5,627 nt of DNA from Candidatus Sediminicultor sextus (lineage in GTDB: Bacteria > Atribacterota > Phoenicimicrobiia > Phoenicimicrobiales > Phoenicimicrobiaceae): positions 1 to 5,627 of the forward strand of contig JADBKX010000046.1 in NCBI GenBank assembly GCA_014894735.1, written 5' to 3'. The position numbers and the translations under genes are program-made. How positions within the stretch are numbered: the first letter of the stretch is position 1; the number at the start of each line of letters is the position of its first letter. Below are positions 3,745-5,627 of the stretch, one piece after another. The notes below the pieces were generated by a model. It worked only from the letters and a program-made list of their open reading frames with translations. It was not told where the DNA came from and made no database searches.

Positions 3745-5610
3745 CATTCTTTTTATCTTTTCAACATTTATCATTAAGGCGGCGATGTCTGAAGGGGTTA
3801 TTCCGGGGATTCTTTTAGCCTGGCCCAAAGAAATTGGCTGCACTTCTAAAAATCTCTCCTTGCCTTCATGGGATATACCATGCATATTAAAAAAATCGAT
3901 ATTTTTAGGTATTTTATAATTCTCTAATTTTTTAAATCTTTTTACCTGAATCTCTTGTCGTTTAATATATCCTGCGTATTTTATTTGAATTTCAACTTGC
4001 TCGCTTACCTCGGCAGGCAATTCTGGTCTGTTAGGATCGATAGAAGTAGTTTGATTGTAAGTTACTTCAGGTCTGGTAAGCAAAGTGGCTAAATTTGTTG
4101 CCTCAGATAGAGGGGTAGTGCCCAATTTATTTAGTAATTCATTTACTTTTTGGGTGGCATGAATTATTCCTTCCTTTAATCTTTTCTTTTCTTGTTCAAC
4201 CAATGTTTTTTTCTTCAGAAGTTTTTTATATCTTTGTTCTGAGATTAACCCCATCTTATATCCATAAGGAGTAAGTCTTAAATCAGCATTATCCTGTCTT
4301 AATAAAAGTCTATATTCAGCCAGTCCGGTTCTTAAACGGTACGGCTCAGTCACACTTTTTGTAACTAAATCATCTAACTCTACAGCAATATAAGCTTCTG
4401 AGCGGTTCAGGATTAAGGGCTTCTTATTGCGTGACAGCTGTACTGCATTTATACCCGCCAGCAATCCTTGTTCGGCTGCCTCTTCATATCCCGAAGTTCC
4501 ATTAACCTGTCCGGCTAAAAATAATCCTTTAATTGCTTTAGTTTCTAAAGAATATTTTAATTGATTAGGATATATAATGTCATATTCAATAGCATATCCA
4601 TAGCGGATGATCTTACAATTTTCCAAGCCTTCAATAGTGTGCAAAGCTTCCTGCTGGGCATCAGCAGGCAGACTGGTAAAAAATCCCTGTAAATATATTT
4701 CTTCAGTATTATATCCCTCTGGTTCTAAGAATATCTGATGAGATTCTTTTTCGGGGAACCTAATGATCTTATCTTCTATAGAGGGACAATATCTGATAGC
4801 TGCACTTTGGATGGTACCATTAGAGAGGGGCACTCTATGGATATTATCCTGGATTATCTGATGAGTTTTCTGATTAGTGCGGGTCATAAATACCGAAAAA
4901 TCCTTATATATTTTCCCTTTGTTTTCAAAAGAAAAAGACAGAGGAATATCTGCACTTTTCTGTTCTTTCATCTTGGAGAAATCAACCGTTCTTCTATCTA
5001 TCCGAGGAGGAGTGCAGGTATTTAATCTTCCGACTTTAAAACCCAGCTCTTTAAGATTTTCTGCCAGACCAATTGAGGCAAGTTCACCGGCTCTTCCCGC
5101 TGAATAGGTAGTTTTTCCAATATAAATTTTGCCATTTAAAAATGTTCCGTTAGTTAAAATTACCGTGGGGGAAGAAAATTCTAAACCACTTTTCACTATT
5201 ACTCCTTCTACCCGACAATTATTTACTATTAATTTTGTTACCATCTCCTGTTTTAAATCTAAATTTATTTGGGTTTGGAGAGTGTGTATCATTTCCTGAG
5301 TATATAATCTTTTATCTATCTGTGCCCTTAGAGCCCACATAGCCGGACCTTTGCTGGTGTTTAACATTCTTATATGAATAGTGGCTTTATCGGTATTTTT
5401 AGCCATTTCTCCGCCTAAGGCATCGATTTCTCGGGCTACATGTCCTTTACCCGGACCTCCTATAGAGGGATTACAGGGCATCAGCGCAACATTGTCTATA
5501 TTGGAAGTAATGAGGAGTGTTTTTGCCCCCATTCTGGCAGCAGCCAGAGCGGCTTCACAGCCCGCGTGGCCGGCACCTACTACAATTACCTCATATTGAT
5601 ATTTCTTCAC
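3736..5610 (-). CDS. mnmG: MnmG (GidA), FAD-dependent tRNA wobble-uridine modification enzyme
   Basis: With the GTPase MnmE, MnmG adds a carboxymethylaminomethyl (or aminomethyl) group to carbon 5 of U34 in certain tRNAs, using methylene-tetrahydrofolate, FAD and NADH. The 624-residue length is typical. The FAD-binding loop GAGHAG is at 12-17. MPCNPSIGGPGKGH (44-57) contains the conserved Cys46, and the second conserved Cys275 is in RYCPSIEDK (273-281). The family blocks LAGQVNGTSGYEEAAEQG (365-382) and SVTEPYRLRTGLAEYR (419-434) are present, as is the C-terminal MnmE/tRNA-binding region with YAGYIKRQ (545-552) and ISLGQAKRIPGITPSDI (593-609). The start is GTG (5610-5608), giving MKKYQYEVIVVGAGHAG. 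No missing motif or frame break is seen. It converges on folD, with 25 bases between the stop codons. The symbol is certain from overall sequence. Confidence 0.97.
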   Translation of the reverse strand: MKKYQYEVIVVGAGHAGCEAALAAARMGAKTLLITSNIDNVALMPCNPSIGGPGKGHVAREIDALGGEMAKNTDKATIHIRMLNTSKGPAMWALRAQIDKRLYTQEMIHTLQTQINLDLKQEMVTKLIVNNCRVEGVIVKSGLEFSSPTVILTNGTFLNGKIYIGKTTYSAGRAGELASIGLAENLKELGFKVGRLNTCTPPRIDRRTVDFSKMKEQKSADIPLSFSFENKGKIYKDFSVFMTRTNQKTHQIIQDNIHRVPLSNGTIQSAAIRYCPSIEDKIIRFPEKESHQIFLEPEGYNTEEIYLQGFFTSLPADAQQEALHTIEGLENCKIIRYGYAIEYDIIYPNQLKYSLETKAIKGLFLAGQVNGTSGYEEAAEQGLLAGINAVQLSRNKKPLILNRSEAYIAVELDDLVTKSVTEPYRLRTGLAEYRLLLRQDNADLRLTPYGYKMGLISEQRYKKLLKKKTLVEQEKKRLKEGIIHATQKVNELLNKLGTTPLSEATNLATLLTRPEVTYNQTTSIDPNRPELPAEVSEQVEIQIKYAGYIKRQEIQVKRFKKLENYKIPKNIDFFNMHGISHEGKERFLEVQPISLGQAKRIPGITPSDIAALMINVEKIKRMKK

Positions 5611-5621
5611 CTTTTCAGTTT

Positions 5622-5627
5622 CTCCTT
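5622..5627 (-). promoter_or_regulatory. Ribosome binding site of mnmG
   Basis: On the - strand AAGGAG lies 11 bases before the GTG start, supporting this non-ATG start. The window ends here, so the promoter, or an upstream gene such as mnmE, cannot be seen. Confidence 0.8.

Noticed and set aside
3710..3919. Open frame on the + strand after folD
   Set aside because: It is antisense to the conserved MnmG C-terminal region, has no ribosome binding site and overlaps the folD terminator. It is a shadow frame.
4738..5107. Overlapping + strand open frames inside mnmG
   Set aside because: They are antisense to intact MnmG coding sequence, overlap each other in different frames and have no family resemblance.
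5381..5599. + strand open frame rich in Ala and Pro
   Set aside because: It is the complement of the Gly/Ala-rich FAD-binding region of MnmG, which explains its composition.

Overview
The window is ordinary low-GC bacterial chromosome with five recognisable genes and the tail of a sixth. The DNA is A+T-rich, with A/T-ending codons and mostly AGGAG-type ribosome binding sites. The proteins look like those of an anaerobic or candidate-phylum bacterium such as Atribacterota, or of a Firmicutes-like lineage. That placement is an impression from protein style and short heptanucleotide repeats, not something the sequence proves.

Layout. Positions 1-27 hold the last codons of a Dpp/Opp-type permease, followed on the + strand by the two ATPase genes of a peptide (or related solute) ABC importer, oppD-like (60-1043) and oppF-like (1049-2047). 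The permeases and binding protein would lie to the left. The 173-base gap 2048-2220 holds a 7-bp tandem repeat, a good extended -10 promoter and the leader of a CarD-family transcription regulator (2221-2733). A near-ideal bidirectional terminator with an 18-bp perfect stem (2773-2812) separates carD from folD (2844-3710). A weaker hairpin (3718-3744) ends folD and runs into the 3' end of mnmG, which is on the - strand (5610-3736) and converges on folD. There is no gene-free stretch over 300 bases.

Function. The left part is solute uptake: two ATPases power an importer, and both carry the same four-cysteine tail that can hold an iron-sulfur cluster. CarD is expected to tune RNA polymerase promoter opening. 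FolD interconverts one-carbon tetrahydrofolate forms. MnmG, with MnmE made elsewhere, modifies the wobble uridine of tRNAs. MnmE/MnmG uses methylene-tetrahydrofolate, the FolD substrate, so the two neighbours share a cofactor pool, but they are convergent and not an operon.

Most interesting points. FolD has Ile where the family has its cyclohydrolase lysine, plus changes beside the catalytic aspartate. CarD has Tyr where the family usually has the DNA-wedging Trp. ACT-phased 7-bp repeats occur upstream of carD and, on the opposite strand, across the folD stop codon. I see no mobile element, CRISPR array, RNA gene or evidently new multi-gene system.
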